Source: Thermoplasmatota archaeon
GTDB lineage: Archaea; Thermoplasmatota; Thermoplasmata; Halarchaeoplasmatales; Halarchaeoplasmataceae
Length of the DNA: 5,186 bases
Direction: 5' to 3'
Assembly: GCA_018610025.1 (NCBI GenBank)
Contig: JAHENW010000184.1
Location: 1 to 5,186, forward strand
Below are positions 4,794-5,186 of the stretch, piece after piece. Both the position numbers and the translations under genes were made by a program. Each line of letters begins with the position of its first letter. The first letter of the stretch is position 1. The notes under the pieces are model-generated. The model worked only from the letters and a program-made list of their open reading frames with translations. It was not told the DNA's origin and ran no database searches.

Positions 4794-5186
4794 TCATTCG
4801 TTGAAACGGTGAAAAATGAATATAGCCGATATGGATATGAGAGTCAGGGAGAACAGTCCTAGGTCATAGGAAGAGGTGAAAGCCACTACGAGGCCTACAG
4901 TCACGGGGCCCAGGACCCCGATGCCATTGCCTATTCCGTTCATGATGCCCGTAGCAGACCCGAGGGTTTTTCCAGATACCTTTGATTGTATCAACGTGAA
5001 GAACAGCGGCGGTCCCATCTGCCCGCCGAAGAATGCTAGGAACAAGAGGATGATGGCCATCGTCGGAGATCGGATGTTCAATAGAGTGAGAACCGCCAGT
5101 AAAGAGGCATTGCTCAGGAGAGCCAGTATTATTATCCATTTTCTGTGGCCAGTCCTATCACTCACCCACGAACCTAGATACATTCC
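4794..5186 (-). CDS. MFS transporter, C-terminal third (5' end outside the window)
   Basis: The frame is open to the right edge; the first visible codon is Gly, followed by MYLGSWVSDRTGHRKW. This is the MFS motif A loop (G-x-x-x-S-D-R-x-G-x-R), which occurs between helices 2-3 and again 8-9. Four hydrophobic segments follow (visible residues ~16-37, 42-66, 75-102, 106-126), which fits helices 9-12, so the loop seen is the second copy and the missing part should be about eight helices. The glycine-rich stretch GSATGIMNGIGNGIGVLGP (76-94) is typical of helix 11 in MFS permeases. The visible ATG at the edge lies within motif A and is not the start. The substrate cannot be told; these carriers move solutes, anions or drugs across the cytoplasmic membrane. 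The methyltransferase gene follows 40 bp downstream. Confidence 0.88.
   Translation of the reverse strand, partial: GMYLGSWVSDRTGHRKWIIILALLSNASLLAVLTLLNIRSPTMAIILLFLAFFGGQMGPPLFFTLIQSKVSGKTLGSATGIMNGIGNGIGVLGPVTVGLVVAFTSSYDLGLFSLTLISISAIFIFHRFNE

Noticed and set aside
4903..4919. CGGGG and CCCCG inverted repeat inside the transporter gene
   Set aside because: It encodes the conserved glycine/proline-rich helix 11 region; the GC-rich codons explain it.
1..5186. Search for tRNA, rRNA, CRISPR repeats, transposase genes and direct-repeat attachment sites
   Set aside because: None seen by eye on either strand; nothing in the gene set suggests a mobile element or defence island.

Overview
The window looks archaeal, most likely from a Euryarchaeota-type lineage (a Thermoplasmata-like genome is my best guess, held loosely). 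The grounds are AT-rich TATA-like boxes placed for archaeal promoters, at least one probably leaderless gene, heavy use of ATA (Ile) and AGA/AGG (Arg) codons, a cold-shock protein whose sequence resembles haloarchaeal CspA, and two large exported proteins packed with N-X-S/T glycosylation sequons. No RNA gene, CRISPR array, insertion sequence or attachment site was seen.

Layout, left to right. 1-1587 (+): a membrane protein with an extreme poly-lysine N-terminus, a heavily sequon-studded ectodomain, and a C-terminal membrane segment with a basic tail. 1671-1865 (-): a small CspA-type cold-shock protein, convergent with the first gene, with its own terminator, a near-perfect Shine-Dalgarno and a promoter. 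1866-2167: a 302-bp divergent intergenic region with promoters for both sides and one unexplained AT-rich promoter-like element. 2168-3895 (+): a secreted multidomain glycoprotein ending in two copies of a GW-type repeat. 3987-4190 (+): a small acidic protein of unknown function with a WIPKSQ motif. 4163-4753 (-): a class I SAM-dependent methyltransferase whose 3' end overlaps that of the small gene by 28 bp. 4794-5186 (-): the C-terminal third of a major facilitator superfamily transporter, cut by the right edge.

The genes do not form one obvious pathway. The two envelope glycoproteins are separated by the cold-shock gene and have different architectures. The transporter and methyltransferase lie head to tail 40 bp apart and could be co-transcribed, although a T-tract and a TATA-like box between them leave separate transcription possible. 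I see no defence system, mobile element or clearly new multi-gene system. The most unusual items are the poly-lysine membrane glycoprotein, the unassigned WIPKSQ small protein, and the duplicated C-terminal repeat of the secreted glycoprotein.
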